Part shown: in pieces, positions 34,602 through 44,544 of the stretch
How the letters are laid out: each line of letters starts with the position of its first letter
Position numbering within the stretch: the first letter of the stretch is position 1
NCBI RefSeq assembly: GCF_003385515.1
Contig: NZ_QNVT01000004.1
Coordinates: forward strand, 186,001-250,000
Reading direction: 5' to 3'
Length of the DNA: 64,000 nucleotides
DNA from: Chryseobacterium pennae
Lineage (GTDB): Bacteria; Bacteroidota; Bacteroidia; Flavobacteriales; Weeksellaceae
The notes under the pieces: model-generated
What the model was told of the DNA's origin: nothing
Seen by the model: only the letters and a program-made list of their open reading frames with translations
Database searches by the model: none
Program-made: the position numbers and the translations under genes

Positions 34602-35660
34602 ATGGCTGAACAGAAAAATAGAATATTAGTTTTAGACGGTTTAAGAGGACTTGCAATTTTGTTGGTTTTTCTTTTTCATGGATATTATATTTGGAGCAAA
34701 AATTATCCTTTCGGGGATTTGTTCAAAGACAATCTGCTGGTAAAATATGGAGATCTGGGCGTGCAGTTGTTCTTTCTGATATCCGGGTTTGTCATTCTGA
34801 TGTCTATGGAAAAAACAACAGGCTTTATTCAGTTTATCAAAAACAGATGGGTGAGGCTTTTCCCCAGCATGCTGATATGCTCCTTAATTATCTATATTAC
34901 GGCTGGATTCTTTTATGAAAGACCTTTGGGGATTCCTGAGCTTAAATCTTTGCTTCCCGGAATTCTATTCGTAGATGAGGGATTGCTGGAGCGTATTTTT
35001 AAAACCGATTTTCCTGTTCTGGAATCATCATTCTGGTCCTTGTATATTGAAGTAAAGTTTTATGTGATTTTCGGTGCGCTTTATTATATGTTTAAAAGGA
35101 ACCTGGCATTGTTAGGGATCTTTATCATTTATTTGGTGGCTGTGTCATATCAGATCCTGGAATTCCATCACTTGCTGCCTCCGGAATTGTTGAAATGTAA
35201 AGCCTATATTGGAAACTTCGTCTATTTCGGATGGTTTGTATCTGGTGCACTCATGTATATTTACTATAAAGAAAGAGATAAAAGATATCTGTATGCTTTT
35301 GTAATTGCCACAATATGTGCCATGTTTTATATGTACAGGCTTCAGGATATGACGAGAAACGTGTATCTTATTATTTTGGTTCTTGTTTTTGTAGGAGCGT
35401 TATTCTGGAAGCGAATGGAGCGTTACTTTTCTATGAGGCTGTTTACTTTTGTGGGGTTTGTGAGTTATCCTGTTTATTTATTGCATGAAAATATGATGAT
35501 TTCATGGATGCTGAAAATAGATAGATTTATTACGGTCCCTTACTGGCTTTTACCTATTATTTCATTTTCACTTGTAATTCCTGTAGCATATGTGGTTGCA
35601 GAATATCTTGAGCCTCCGATTCAGAAAAAATTAAAATCAATGCTTAAAAATATTAAATAA
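34602..35660 (+). CDS. Acyltransferase family 3 membrane protein (glycan O-acylation)
   Basis: 352 residues. It starts with the family signature LDGLRGLAILLVFLFHGYYIW, has FFLISGFVILMS and FIKNRWVRLFPSMLIC, and about 10 membrane helices. Such enzymes transfer acetyl or other acyl groups to extracellular polysaccharide or O-antigen sugars. It ends the operon begun at 32439 and is followed by a terminator. Confidence 0.93.
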   Translation: MAEQKNRILVLDGLRGLAILLVFLFHGYYIWSKNYPFGDLFKDNLLVKYGDLGVQLFFLISGFVILMSMEKTTGFIQFIKNRWVRLFPSMLICSLIIYITAGFFYERPLGIPELKSLLPGILFVDEGLLERIFKTDFPVLESSFWSLYIEVKFYVIFGALYYMFKRNLALLGIFIIYLVAVSYQILEFHHLLPPELLKCKAYIGNFVYFGWFVSGALMYIYYKERDKRYLYAFVIATICAMFYMYRLQDMTRNVYLIILVLVFVGALFWKRMERYFSMRLFTFVGFVSYPVYLLHENMMISWMLKIDRFITVPYWLLPIISFSLVIPVAYVVAEYLEPPIQKKLKSMLKNIK

Positions 35661-35661
35661 G

Positions 35662-35686
35662 AAACGGTATCATTACCGTTTTTTTT
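35662..35686 (+). terminator. Terminator after the acyltransferase gene
   Basis: An 8-bp stem (35662-35669 with 35674-35681) has a TCAT loop and is followed by a T tract, beginning 2 bases after the stop. Confidence 0.88.
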
Positions 35687-36017
35687 ATTTCTTCTGGATT
35701 TAAAAAGAGTAAATTTTATATTCCTGAAAGGTTTGTTTTACTATTGGATTATTTCTCAGATAAAATATTCTTATTTGGATGTTAAACGGTTGTTTAATAG
35801 ATTATTGTCGATTTATGTCACCTGAATCTGTTTTTTCATATATTTGTGAAAATTCTTTCCCTAGCTGAACAGATTTTTTAAACTAAAAACACAAATAAAC
35901 CATGATGAACACCCATTCAAGTGAATTTATTCACACTTACTTTTCCTATTGTATCCGATACTATCTTTTCGGAAAAAAATAATCAAGTTTTAACACATTT
36001 ATTCAAACAACAACGTT
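35687..36017 (+). promoter_or_regulatory. 331-base leader region of the large FISUMP protein gene
   Basis: Contains TATATTTG at 35839-35846 (consensus TAnnTTTG) without a clear -33 partner. Transcription from there would give a leader of ~165 bases. A 26-codon frame at 35902-35982 lies in the leader but has no recognisable features. Confidence 0.4.
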
Positions 36018-39000
36018 ATGAAAGCAAAATTTATTTCCAAAATTTTGGCAACAGCATTCTGCGTGGTGTCAACTCATGCTTTTTCGCGGGAATTTTCGCC
36101 TCCGGAAACGTATGGGAAATCTTTAAATTCCAGGCTTTACCCCCCTGTTACTCCTTTTACTTATGATCTGGATCCGCTGATCGTTATCAATCAGAATATC
36201 AATCAGAAAGGGTTGGTTGTGATGAGCGGAAAGCTTACAAAACCCTTTACCGGTGATCATATAAAACTGTCGATCCGATATCAGGATGCACAGGGCAATT
36301 GGGTTACCGGATGGTGTAAGACTTTGTATTCCTATAACCAGTACAATGAAATTCTCACTGTGCGTTTTGAACTTCCTGCTTCTGCTCAAAGTTCTTATAA
36401 GGTAAAAGTGGAACTGAGTTCGGATACTAATCTTAGCAATTTCAATAGTGTTGTATGGGACAAAAGTATAAGCCATTATAAGCTTAGTGATTATGTTGCT
36501 TCTAACTGTGATCTGGATGAAAATGAATATACAATGCTTTTAACGCCTAAGAAGGATGGGTCACTGATTACAAACAGCAGTGGAAAAGTGATTGGAGTGA
36601 AAGACAGGGTAACATCTGCTTATTCCTGGAATAAACTGAGTAATGTCCTGATGGATAATAAAAAAAACGATGTTGTATTTGCACCCACTCATCCATCAGA
36701 TCTGATTGCAGATGCAAATGGCAGTAAAGCTGTAAAATTGGTCAATACAGGAGCGGTTAGTGATACATTAGGGGCTACTCCTGAATTTATATACAATGAA
36801 GCTGCAGGGCATCCTATACCTTATCTGTATAGTTATGATGATCCTGTGTATATGTTTGCCGGTAAATTCTCAGCTAACGGACTCTTTGTGAAATTTAGCC
36901 AATGGCCAGGAGAACCTAATGGTCCGGGATATTTTAACTGGAAAAGTCCAACCTTTATAGAAAGCAGGTATTTTAACATGTACAACAGGACGTGGAAGAA
37001 TTTGGCTGAATTTATTCCAGATCAGGAACCTGTTGTGATTGTTTCGAGTATTACAACCGGATTAAGAATTTATAAAAATGATGGGACTTATATAGATCTT
37101 ACTCCCAACAGTACAAGCAATTATGGAGCTCCTTATTTCGGATATACAAACAATGTGGCAAGAAGAGGCCCTGGATCTGAAAACCTTATCATTTCTAATA
37201 CTTCAGAGATGACTTTATACGGTGTGGGAGCGTTAAGAAATGATGTTACTACATCATATCAGCCTAAAAGGACTATGCAGGATGTTGAAAAAGAAGTATT
37301 CAAATTCATTAAATATACTGGTGTTTTTGGCTCTACTACGGCTTATGATGATACTTCGGAGTGCTCACTGGGTTGTTTTACGGTAAATACAGGAGCTGTT
37401 TCAGATTATAGTGTTGCAGACTGGACTAAAGCTCCTAACAGTTATATTTTTACTGGAAAAGATAAGACAGGAAATAGTGCAGACGGTCTTTATATTCCGG
37501 TTAAAAAGGCATTTGCTATGTGGCAGAAGGATAAATACATTGGTGGGTCTGATATTCCTGCAGGACAGGTTACGGCCGATGTTTTATGGGAGGACGCCCA
37601 TGGTTTGATCAAATCAGGCATTAATTATAGCCTTGAAATGATTGGCTCTGGAGAGGATGCTATGATAAAAGTTCCTGTTAATAAGGCTAAAAAAGGAAAT
37701 GCTGTTATTGCATTAAAAGTTGGTGGTGAGGTTTATTGGTCGTGGCATATCTGGGTTACAGATGATCCTACTAATGGTTCTGCTTATAAGAGTTTCGCAG
37801 GGCTAAAAAGACAAAAGAAAGATGGAACTGTAGAGTTGATTCCGGATTCAGATTGGGGATGGATGGATAGAAACTTAGGGGCAATGAGTAATTCTTTAAC
37901 TTCAGGAAACTGGAATAAAAATGGTGGATTGCTCTATCAGTGGGGTAGAAAAGATCCGATTCCTCCTTTAACAGCTAAGGGAAATGATTCTTATGAAGTG
38001 TCAGGTTCAATAGGACGAATAAGACATAGAAATGCCCAATATACGGCAAACTCAGTTAAAATTGACGCACTTAGAAAATTTGTTCCATTGGCCAGTGCGA
38101 ATGTGAAAAATAACCTGTCACTTGCCGTTAAAAATCCTTTAAGCCTAATCTATGTGGGGAATAATAGTGCAGATATCGCATATTATGACAGTGCTAAGAC
38201 GCTTATGTTAAATTGGTTTGGAAAATCACCTGATCTTGGTAGCAATCGCCTTTCCGAGCTTAATTTATGGTCTGATAATTCCGAAGGAAAATATAGAGAC
38301 AATTACTTGGGAGATGATGATGCACAGCCCTATAAAAATAAATCGTCTTATGATCCGTGTCCTAATGGCTGGAGGGTTCCTTCTGTTTTAGTAGCTAATG
38401 GAGGATCAAAGACTTATATTGATGATATTAGAATTGATTTCTCTCCTCTTGGGGTGAAAACCAATATGGGTAAGAATGCCTTTGAAGCAAACTCTTATCA
38501 GATTATCAAGCCTACAGATGCAGGGGCGCCTAACTTTATGAAAGGATTTAAACTGTATACGAATGTAGGATATGACCTTTCCAGTATAGGTGGATTTAAT
38601 ATGGGTAAATTTCCGGGTACCGGACAGTTGCTTATTAACAGACATGAAGGGCAGTATACGGACCAGCATCACACAGCTTTATGGACTGCAACGATGACCA
38701 GACATTTTGATGCCTCTCCATCCATCGTAGCCAGAGCTCTGTTTCTGGTTCCTGATAAAGAACAACCTGATATTCCGGATCCAAACTATCCGAATATTAA
38801 CGGAAGGTATTTCTATCAGCCGTTATCTATGGGGGAAACTTCTGGGGCCAATGGTTGCAGATGTATCAAAGATCCTTTATATGTGGTTAACGATTATGAT
38901 TTTCCTACAGATTACTTTGCAGAAGGACAGTATATGGATGGACTGGATAATCCAAACACCTATACAATGGTAAAATCTACTGCAGAATCTACCATTGAAA

Positions 39001-40730
39001 TTCCAATCAGTAAAGCTTTTTCTGCCCAGAGTCAATTATTAAATAATCCTGATGTATTAAATGCTTCAGGTTTTGATAATTTAAAAACAAATGTTCTGTG
39101 GACAACAGATACAGGTTTGATTAAACAGGTTTCTGTAGATCAGCCGGGTTCTTTATCAGCAATCAGTAATTCAAAAATAAAAGTTATCATCAATCCAAAT
39201 AAAAGTGGTAACGCAGTTGTTACATTGCATAATGGAAGTATCACAAATCCGGTTTACTGGAGTTGGCATATTTGGGTAACCAATACGGCTATCGGATCCA
39301 ATCGTCATATAACAGATCAGCCGGATGCCAATGCTGTGAACTATATAAACTTTGCAAAAAGAAGTGAAGTTTTGGATACTGAAATCATGGATAGGAATTT
39401 AGGAGCTGTAGAAGTATTCCCCACCATTTATGGAGATAACCTAAACCCCGAAACAGCATTACCCGGCTCTCCGGAGCAGATTATGCTTTCTGGTGGTCTT
39501 CATTATCAATGGGGAAGGAAAGATCCAATTCCAACCTATAGAACGGCATCAGATATTGATTATGGCCAGTATCGCTATAAAACAGATGCTGTAAAGTACT
39601 GGACAGGAACTACTGCAGCAAACGGAATAATTACCTATGCACCTTTAGTTGAATCGAATTATAATACTAATTATATCAGACCGTATGCAACCTATAGTAA
39701 TTCTGCCAATGCCAATGTTGTTGCTACAGACAAACCTTCTGAAAAAATAGCAAAAGTATTGTCGTATTCGGTGAAAAATCCATTGGCCTTTATGGTGCCG
39801 AGTACTTTGGATGCTACCGGAAAAGGTTCAGACTGGTTGGCTTCAGAGCCTAATTTAGGTGCTGATCGCTGGGGGAGAGGTGATAAAAAATCCCCTTTTG
39901 ATCCTTGCCCGGAAGGATGGAGAATCCCTGACGTAACTACGGTATCCGTTATCTCAGTTCCTTCAAATCCTGTAGCACAGGAAGATTTCGGTCTTAGTCC
40001 GTGGTATAGAAAATCATACAGAGCTGCAAGTGCCTATAGGATTATAACAGATAATTTTGGAACTCAGGTGAGAGTTGGAAAGAGAAGAACTGCAGGATTT
40101 ATGTTCCCAAATAGTGATTACACCATTGGTAACTATGCAATATTTACAGGAATGAGAGGGTACAGAAGTGTAACCACTAATACAGTTCCTAATTTTGCGT
40201 CTTCTGAAGGAGATGTCAATGGAAGTCTTTATACAGGTTTCTGGACATCGGGTTTAAGCTCCAATTTCAATGGCAGACCAATCAACCTGCTTCTCAAAAA
40301 ATATGACAGCAATGTTACTCAGAACTTTATTCAGGCATTTCATGATAATAACGACCCTTACTTTGGTGCAAGTTGTCGTTGTGTAAAAGTCAAAACAGAT
40401 GGAACAAATGAAGCCGGACCAATACCAAGATTACAGGTAACCACAGTTTCAGCAGCCAGAGCGACAAATGTTTTGGCGAAAAAAGCTGTTGAAGAAAAGA
40501 TTGTTCAGAATAAACTTGAAGTATTCCCTAATCCGGTAAAGAGTATATTATATATCAAAGGAAATGATAAAGTAAAAGAATATTATTATCAGATCTATAA
40601 TATGTCCGGACAGTTAATCAAATCAGGCAAATTTGAAAATGAACAGACGGATCTTTCTGGTATAATTTCAGGTGCATACCTGATAAGGATTAATAATTCC
40701 GACAGTATCGTTAAGATTATCAAGGAATAA
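36018..40730 (+). CDS. Large secreted protein with two FISUMP domains and a T9SS tail
   Basis: 1570 residues. The signal peptide ends near THAFS. Residues ~30-450 form an N-terminal region of beta character. From ~468 (DWTKAPNSY) come two cassettes, each with a strand-rich module (GNAVIALKVGGEVYWSWHIWVTD) and a Fibrobacter succinogenes major paralogous domain: DRNLGA at ~617 and ~1125, YQWGRKDPIP, and DPCPNGWRVPS or DPCPEGWRIPD. The last ~75 residues (LEVFPNPVKSILYIKG onward) are a T9SS sorting domain. It is probably a cell-surface or secreted adhesin-like or carbohydrate-associated protein; exact function unknown. Own terminator. Confidence 0.88.
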   Translation: MKAKFISKILATAFCVVSTHAFSREFSPPETYGKSLNSRLYPPVTPFTYDLDPLIVINQNINQKGLVVMSGKLTKPFTGDHIKLSIRYQDAQGNWVTGWCKTLYSYNQYNEILTVRFELPASAQSSYKVKVELSSDTNLSNFNSVVWDKSISHYKLSDYVASNCDLDENEYTMLLTPKKDGSLITNSSGKVIGVKDRVTSAYSWNKLSNVLMDNKKNDVVFAPTHPSDLIADANGSKAVKLVNTGAVSDTLGATPEFIYNEAAGHPIPYLYSYDDPVYMFAGKFSANGLFVKFSQWPGEPNGPGYFNWKSPTFIESRYFNMYNRTWKNLAEFIPDQEPVVIVSSITTGLRIYKNDGTYIDLTPNSTSNYGAPYFGYTNNVARRGPGSENLIISNTSEMTLYGVGALRNDVTTSYQPKRTMQDVEKEVFKFIKYTGVFGSTTAYDDTSECSLGCFTVNTGAVSDYSVADWTKAPNSYIFTGKDKTGNSADGLYIPVKKAFAMWQKDKYIGGSDIPAGQVTADVLWEDAHGLIKSGINYSLEMIGSGEDAMIKVPVNKAKKGNAVIALKVGGEVYWSWHIWVTDDPTNGSAYKSFAGLKRQKKDGTVELIPDSDWGWMDRNLGAMSNSLTSGNWNKNGGLLYQWGRKDPIPPLTAKGNDSYEVSGSIGRIRHRNAQYTANSVKIDALRKFVPLASANVKNNLSLAVKNPLSLIYVGNNSADIAYYDSAKTLMLNWFGKSPDLGSNRLSELNLWSDNSEGKYRDNYLGDDDAQPYKNKSSYDPCPNGWRVPSVLVANGGSKTYIDDIRIDFSPLGVKTNMGKNAFEANSYQIIKPTDAGAPNFMKGFKLYTNVGYDLSSIGGFNMGKFPGTGQLLINRHEGQYTDQHHTALWTATMTRHFDASPSIVARALFLVPDKEQPDIPDPNYPNINGRYFYQPLSMGETSGANGCRCIKDPLYVVNDYDFPTDYFAEGQYMDGLDNPNTYTMVKSTAESTIEIPISKAFSAQSQLLNNPDVLNASGFDNLKTNVLWTTDTGLIKQVSVDQPGSLSAISNSKIKVIINPNKSGNAVVTLHNGSITNPVYWSWHIWVTNTAIGSNRHITDQPDANAVNYINFAKRSEVLDTEIMDRNLGAVEVFPTIYGDNLNPETALPGSPEQIMLSGGLHYQWGRKDPIPTYRTASDIDYGQYRYKTDAVKYWTGTTAANGIITYAPLVESNYNTNYIRPYATYSNSANANVVATDKPSEKIAKVLSYSVKNPLAFMVPSTLDATGKGSDWLASEPNLGADRWGRGDKKSPFDPCPEGWRIPDVTTVSVISVPSNPVAQEDFGLSPWYRKSYRAASAYRIITDNFGTQVRVGKRRTAGFMFPNSDYTIGNYAIFTGMRGYRSVTTNTVPNFASSEGDVNGSLYTGFWTSGLSSNFNGRPINLLLKKYDSNVTQNFIQAFHDNNDPYFGASCRCVKVKTDGTNEAGPIPRLQVTTVSAARATNVLAKKAVEEKIVQNKLEVFPNPVKSILYIKGNDKVKEYYYQIYNMSGQLIKSGKFENEQTDLSGIISGAYLIRINNSDSIVKIIKE

Positions 40731-40751
40731 TTTAATTATTCCATAAATATC

Positions 40752-40781
40752 AGCCGGGAGATTTTTTCTCCCGGTTTTTTT
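40752..40781 (+). terminator. Terminator of the FISUMP/T9SS protein gene
   Basis: A perfect 8-bp stem (40754-40761 with 40767-40774) has a T5 loop and is followed by seven T residues. Confidence 0.92.
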
Positions 40782-41047
40782 ATGCCTCTGTTTCTTTTTG
40801 AATGCAGGATATGACGTTTGTTTTATGGAATTGTTGCTAAAATATTAAAGTATTGTTCATACCATTTTTTATACTTTTGGTGTATTTTTTGATTCTCTGA
40901 TTTTGTATTGATTATTTTATATTAATAAAATAATTATGTTGAATTATTTGTTTAATAATTGATTTATTAGATTGTTGTTTATGTATCATATGACTTTTTT
41001 ATATCAAAAGTATAGGGGTGTACTTATGTTTATATAAAATCAGTGAC
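40782..41047 (+). promoter_or_regulatory. AT-rich upstream region of the second FISUMP gene
   Basis: Holds TACTTTTG at 40872-40879 (consensus TAnnTTTG) with a TTG 16 bases upstream, i.e. shorter than the usual spacing. The remainder is very AT-rich and non-coding. No other structure seen. Confidence 0.35.
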
Positions 41048-44000
41048 ATGGAAAAATCAGTATTAAAAAAAATAACGGCAATCATTTGCCTGGTGTTGAT
41101 ATGTATCTGTTCTATGAATGGTGTAATGCTAAAAAAGCGGATCGTTCAGATAGAAAAATTTCAAAAAAGTAATCAGGATACTATTATTGAGTCCTCAGGA
41201 GGAGTAAAGAAAACTAATGGCAAAAATCGAAATACAGATAAGAAAGCCAATAATGAGGATGTAAGAGACTGGACCAAGGCTCCAAATAGCTATCTATTTG
41301 ACCCAAGCCAGAATAATGAAGGTTTATATGTTCCTGTAAAAAAGGCCTATGCGATGTGGCAGCAGGATAAAATTTTGGGTACTTCAGGAATTCCTGCAGG
41401 GCAGATAACGGCAGATGTTCTTTGGGAAGACAATCCTGGATTGATAAAATCAGGAGCAGGATATCTCCTTGAAATGGTAGGATCAGGTGAAAATGCTAAA
41501 ATAAAAGTTCCCATCAATAAAACAAAAGAAGGAAATGCTGTTGTTGCTTTAAAGGTTAATGGTGAAATTTTCTGGTCATGGCATATCTGGGTGACTGATA
41601 CTCCTGAAAATGGCTCTACCTATAAAAGTTTTAAAGGAGTCTCAAGACAGAAAAACGATGGAACTGTAGAGCTGATCTCCGATTCAGAATGGAGATGGAT
41701 GGACAGAAACCTGGGAGCAGTTGGAAATTCAATCACCGCAACAGAATGGAATAAAAACGGTGGCCTGCTGTATCAGTGGGGAAGAAAAGACCCTATTCCG
41801 CCATTGGTGCTAAAAGGAGATGATTTTTATGAAGTTTCAGGGTCAATAGGGCGGGTAAGGCACAGAGGAGCCAAGAACTTTACGGGAGCAGTGAAAATTG
41901 ATGATCTTAGAAAATTCGTTCTCCTTTCCAATGCTGAAGTAAGTAACAATATTAAGCTTTCCGTCAAAAATCCATTAAGTCTTATCTACGTTAATAAGGA
42001 TGATAATTCAGGACCGGCTTACTACAACAACAACGCTGCTTTAATGGTAAACTGGTTCGGGAAATCCACTTCCATTCCGGATGCACAGCTTTCCGAATTA
42101 AATTTATGGTCAGACAATTCTCAGGGAAAAGTGAGTGCGAATTACAATGATGACAGCAGTGCAAAACCTTATCATGATAAATCTTCCTATGACCCTTGTC
42201 CGAATGGATGGCGAATTCCTTCTGTGTTGGTTGCAAATTTAGCCTCTCAGACTTATATAGACGATGTGAGGGTAGACTTTTCCCCCTTTGGAGTAAGAAC
42301 GAATATGGGTAAAAATACTTTCGAAGGCAATAAATACCATGTGATAAAACCAACGGATATCAATACTCCAGACTATATGAAAGGGTTTAAATTATATGCA
42401 AATACAGGATTTGACTTATCCAATGTGAATGGTTTTAATATGGGGATTTTTCCAGGAACGGGACAATTGGCGCTTACAGTTCACTTAGGACAATATACAG
42501 ACCAGCATCATACAGCTTTATGGACGGCAACTATGGCTAAACATTTTGATAATACTCCTGTTGTAGGGGCCCGGGCATTGTTTATGGTTCCTGATAAAGG
42601 TCAGCCGGATATTCCGGATGCCTCTTTTCCTGGTGTCAAAGGAAGGTATTGGTATATGCCACTGGCAGCTGGGGAAACTTCGGGAGCGAATGCATGCAGA
42701 TGTATAAAAGACCCTTTGTATATAGTAGACAGATATGAATTCCCTACAGAATATTTACCTGTTGTTGTTGAATTTAAAGAAGGAATTGATAATCCAAACA
42801 CTTATCAGACTGTAAAAAGTACAACATTAACTACCCTTGAAATTCCTGTAAGTAAAGCATTTTCTGTTCAAAGTACAATGTTGAATAATAAAGACATTCT
42901 TTCCACGTCAGGTTTCAATAATTTAAAAGCTAATGTACTCTGGAGTACAAATACAGGCCTTATAAGCAAGGTAACCATTCCTAATGGGTCACCAAATTCC
43001 CTGGAAGGGATTTCAAATACTAAAATTGCCGTTACGATTAATCCAAACCAAAGCGGAAATGCAGTGATTACTTTACATAACGGAAGTATTACCAATCCTG
43101 TATACTGGAGTTGGCATGTCTGGGTAACAGATACTCCCATTGCTTCCACTTCCTATACAACAGAATTACCCAATTCAGCTGTAATAAATTATGTAAATTA
43201 TATTGATAAGGGATCAACCCCACTGCAGACAGAATTTATGGATAGAAATTTGGGCGCTACAGATGCTTTTCCTGTGGTTGCAAATCCTTTGACACCTACT
43301 ACTGCGGAATTGGCAAAAATCAGGGCATCAACAGGTATGCATTATCAATGGGGAAGGAAAGACCCGATCCCAACTTTTCAATACGCTGATAATAGAGCTT
43401 CCTTTAGCGTGTTTTTAGGAGCTGTGGGAACGGACGGGACAGTGGCTTATACTCCTTTGACTGTAGCTGCTTATAATAATCTGGCCGGAAATTATATTGT
43501 ACCTTTCAATACCTATATAAATGCAGCCAATGCGAACATATCTCCCACAGATAAAATAGCAGATAAAATTTCAAAAGTTTTAACCTATTCTGTAAGAAAT
43601 CCATTAGTGTATATGGTTCCAAGTACTTTTGCACCATACAATAGTGCTACACCTAACTTTACAAACGGAACAGACTGGCTGGCTGATGAACCCAATTTAG
43701 CACCAGACAGATGGGGAAGGGGAACAAAAAAATCACCTTTTGATCCATGTCCGGAAGGATGGCGGATTCCAGATCTTACAGGAACTTCCATCACGACAAA
43801 TCTTGATTTCGGGATTTCTCCCTGGTATAAAAAAGACAAAAACGTAGCAACAGTATTTAGTGTGATTGTAGATTATTTGGGAGCAAGAGTTAGAAACCCA
43901 AGCACAACATCCACCATCGGATATGCTTTTAATGATCAGTCATACCATGTCGGAATTTATCCGAACTCAGGTTCAAGGGGCTTTCGAAGTGTTATAACCA

Positions 44001-44305
44001 ATCAAAGTGCAGCGGGGAGTTATAATATGATCAATTTTCAATATCCGGGAATCTGGACGGGGGCCTTGCTTTCCAACTATATAGGAAGACCTGTGAATAT
44101 TCTTTGGGATGCTGCTTCTACAGCCAACCGTATGATTGCCTTTCATGATAATAATGATCCTTATTTCGGAATGAACTGCAGGTGTGTAAAAATGAAGTTT
44201 GATGTTAACGGAAATGAATCAGGTCCCATTCCTAAAGAACAGGTTACAGCTTTACCCACAATAGAAAAAGAAATCCCTAAAGACCTGATCACTGTTAATA
44301 AATAG
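41048..44305 (+). CDS. FISUMP-domain protein paralogue without a T9SS tail
   Basis: 1085 residues from ATG 41048; an in-frame GTG 30 bases upstream only adds a hydrophilic stretch before the membrane segment. The N-terminus has one hydrophobic segment (ITAIICLVLICICSMNGV) that could be a signal anchor. Residues 74 onward align with the second two thirds of the protein at 36018: two cassettes with DRNLGA near 218 and 732 and the same YQWGRKDPIP and DPCP motifs. The N-terminal ~450-residue region and the C-terminal sorting domain of the paralogue are both missing, ending at EIPKDLITVNK. It may stay membrane-tethered. Confidence 0.86.
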   Translation: MEKSVLKKITAIICLVLICICSMNGVMLKKRIVQIEKFQKSNQDTIIESSGGVKKTNGKNRNTDKKANNEDVRDWTKAPNSYLFDPSQNNEGLYVPVKKAYAMWQQDKILGTSGIPAGQITADVLWEDNPGLIKSGAGYLLEMVGSGENAKIKVPINKTKEGNAVVALKVNGEIFWSWHIWVTDTPENGSTYKSFKGVSRQKNDGTVELISDSEWRWMDRNLGAVGNSITATEWNKNGGLLYQWGRKDPIPPLVLKGDDFYEVSGSIGRVRHRGAKNFTGAVKIDDLRKFVLLSNAEVSNNIKLSVKNPLSLIYVNKDDNSGPAYYNNNAALMVNWFGKSTSIPDAQLSELNLWSDNSQGKVSANYNDDSSAKPYHDKSSYDPCPNGWRIPSVLVANLASQTYIDDVRVDFSPFGVRTNMGKNTFEGNKYHVIKPTDINTPDYMKGFKLYANTGFDLSNVNGFNMGIFPGTGQLALTVHLGQYTDQHHTALWTATMAKHFDNTPVVGARALFMVPDKGQPDIPDASFPGVKGRYWYMPLAAGETSGANACRCIKDPLYIVDRYEFPTEYLPVVVEFKEGIDNPNTYQTVKSTTLTTLEIPVSKAFSVQSTMLNNKDILSTSGFNNLKANVLWSTNTGLISKVTIPNGSPNSLEGISNTKIAVTINPNQSGNAVITLHNGSITNPVYWSWHVWVTDTPIASTSYTTELPNSAVINYVNYIDKGSTPLQTEFMDRNLGATDAFPVVANPLTPTTAELAKIRASTGMHYQWGRKDPIPTFQYADNRASFSVFLGAVGTDGTVAYTPLTVAAYNNLAGNYIVPFNTYINAANANISPTDKIADKISKVLTYSVRNPLVYMVPSTFAPYNSATPNFTNGTDWLADEPNLAPDRWGRGTKKSPFDPCPEGWRIPDLTGTSITTNLDFGISPWYKKDKNVATVFSVIVDYLGARVRNPSTTSTIGYAFNDQSYHVGIYPNSGSRGFRSVITNQSAAGSYNMINFQYPGIWTGALLSNYIGRPVNILWDAASTANRMIAFHDNNDPYFGMNCRCVKMKFDVNGNESGPIPKEQVTALPTIEKEIPKDLITVNK

Positions 44306-44348
44306 CCTGCTGAGGTAAAAAGTAAACTTTATAGTTTGAATCTTAAAG

Positions 44349-44380
44349 ATAGCCGGTTTACTACAGAGCCGGCTTTATTG
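44349..44380 (+). terminator. Probable terminator after the second FISUMP gene
   Basis: A 6-bp stem AGCCGG/CCGGCT (44351-44356 with 44369-44374) has a 12-base loop and is followed by TTTATTGTTTG. Weaker than the others. Confidence 0.55.
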
Positions 44381-44544
44381 TTTGTTTTCCAGCTTTAAAA
44401 TAAGGGTTACCTCTTAATCATATTAAAAAAAAGAAATATATGCCTATGGATAAGTCTAAATTCATAATTTTAGCACTTGTAAAAAATTGAGAAAAGCTTA
44501 GTACCGTTTGCTCTTTTCTTTTTTACAGATTTTAAAAATACACT

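Noticed and set aside
35902..35982. 26-codon ORF in the leader of the FISUMP gene
   Set aside because: No conserved feature, no coding bias evidence; could be chance in a 331-base leader. Not called as a gene.
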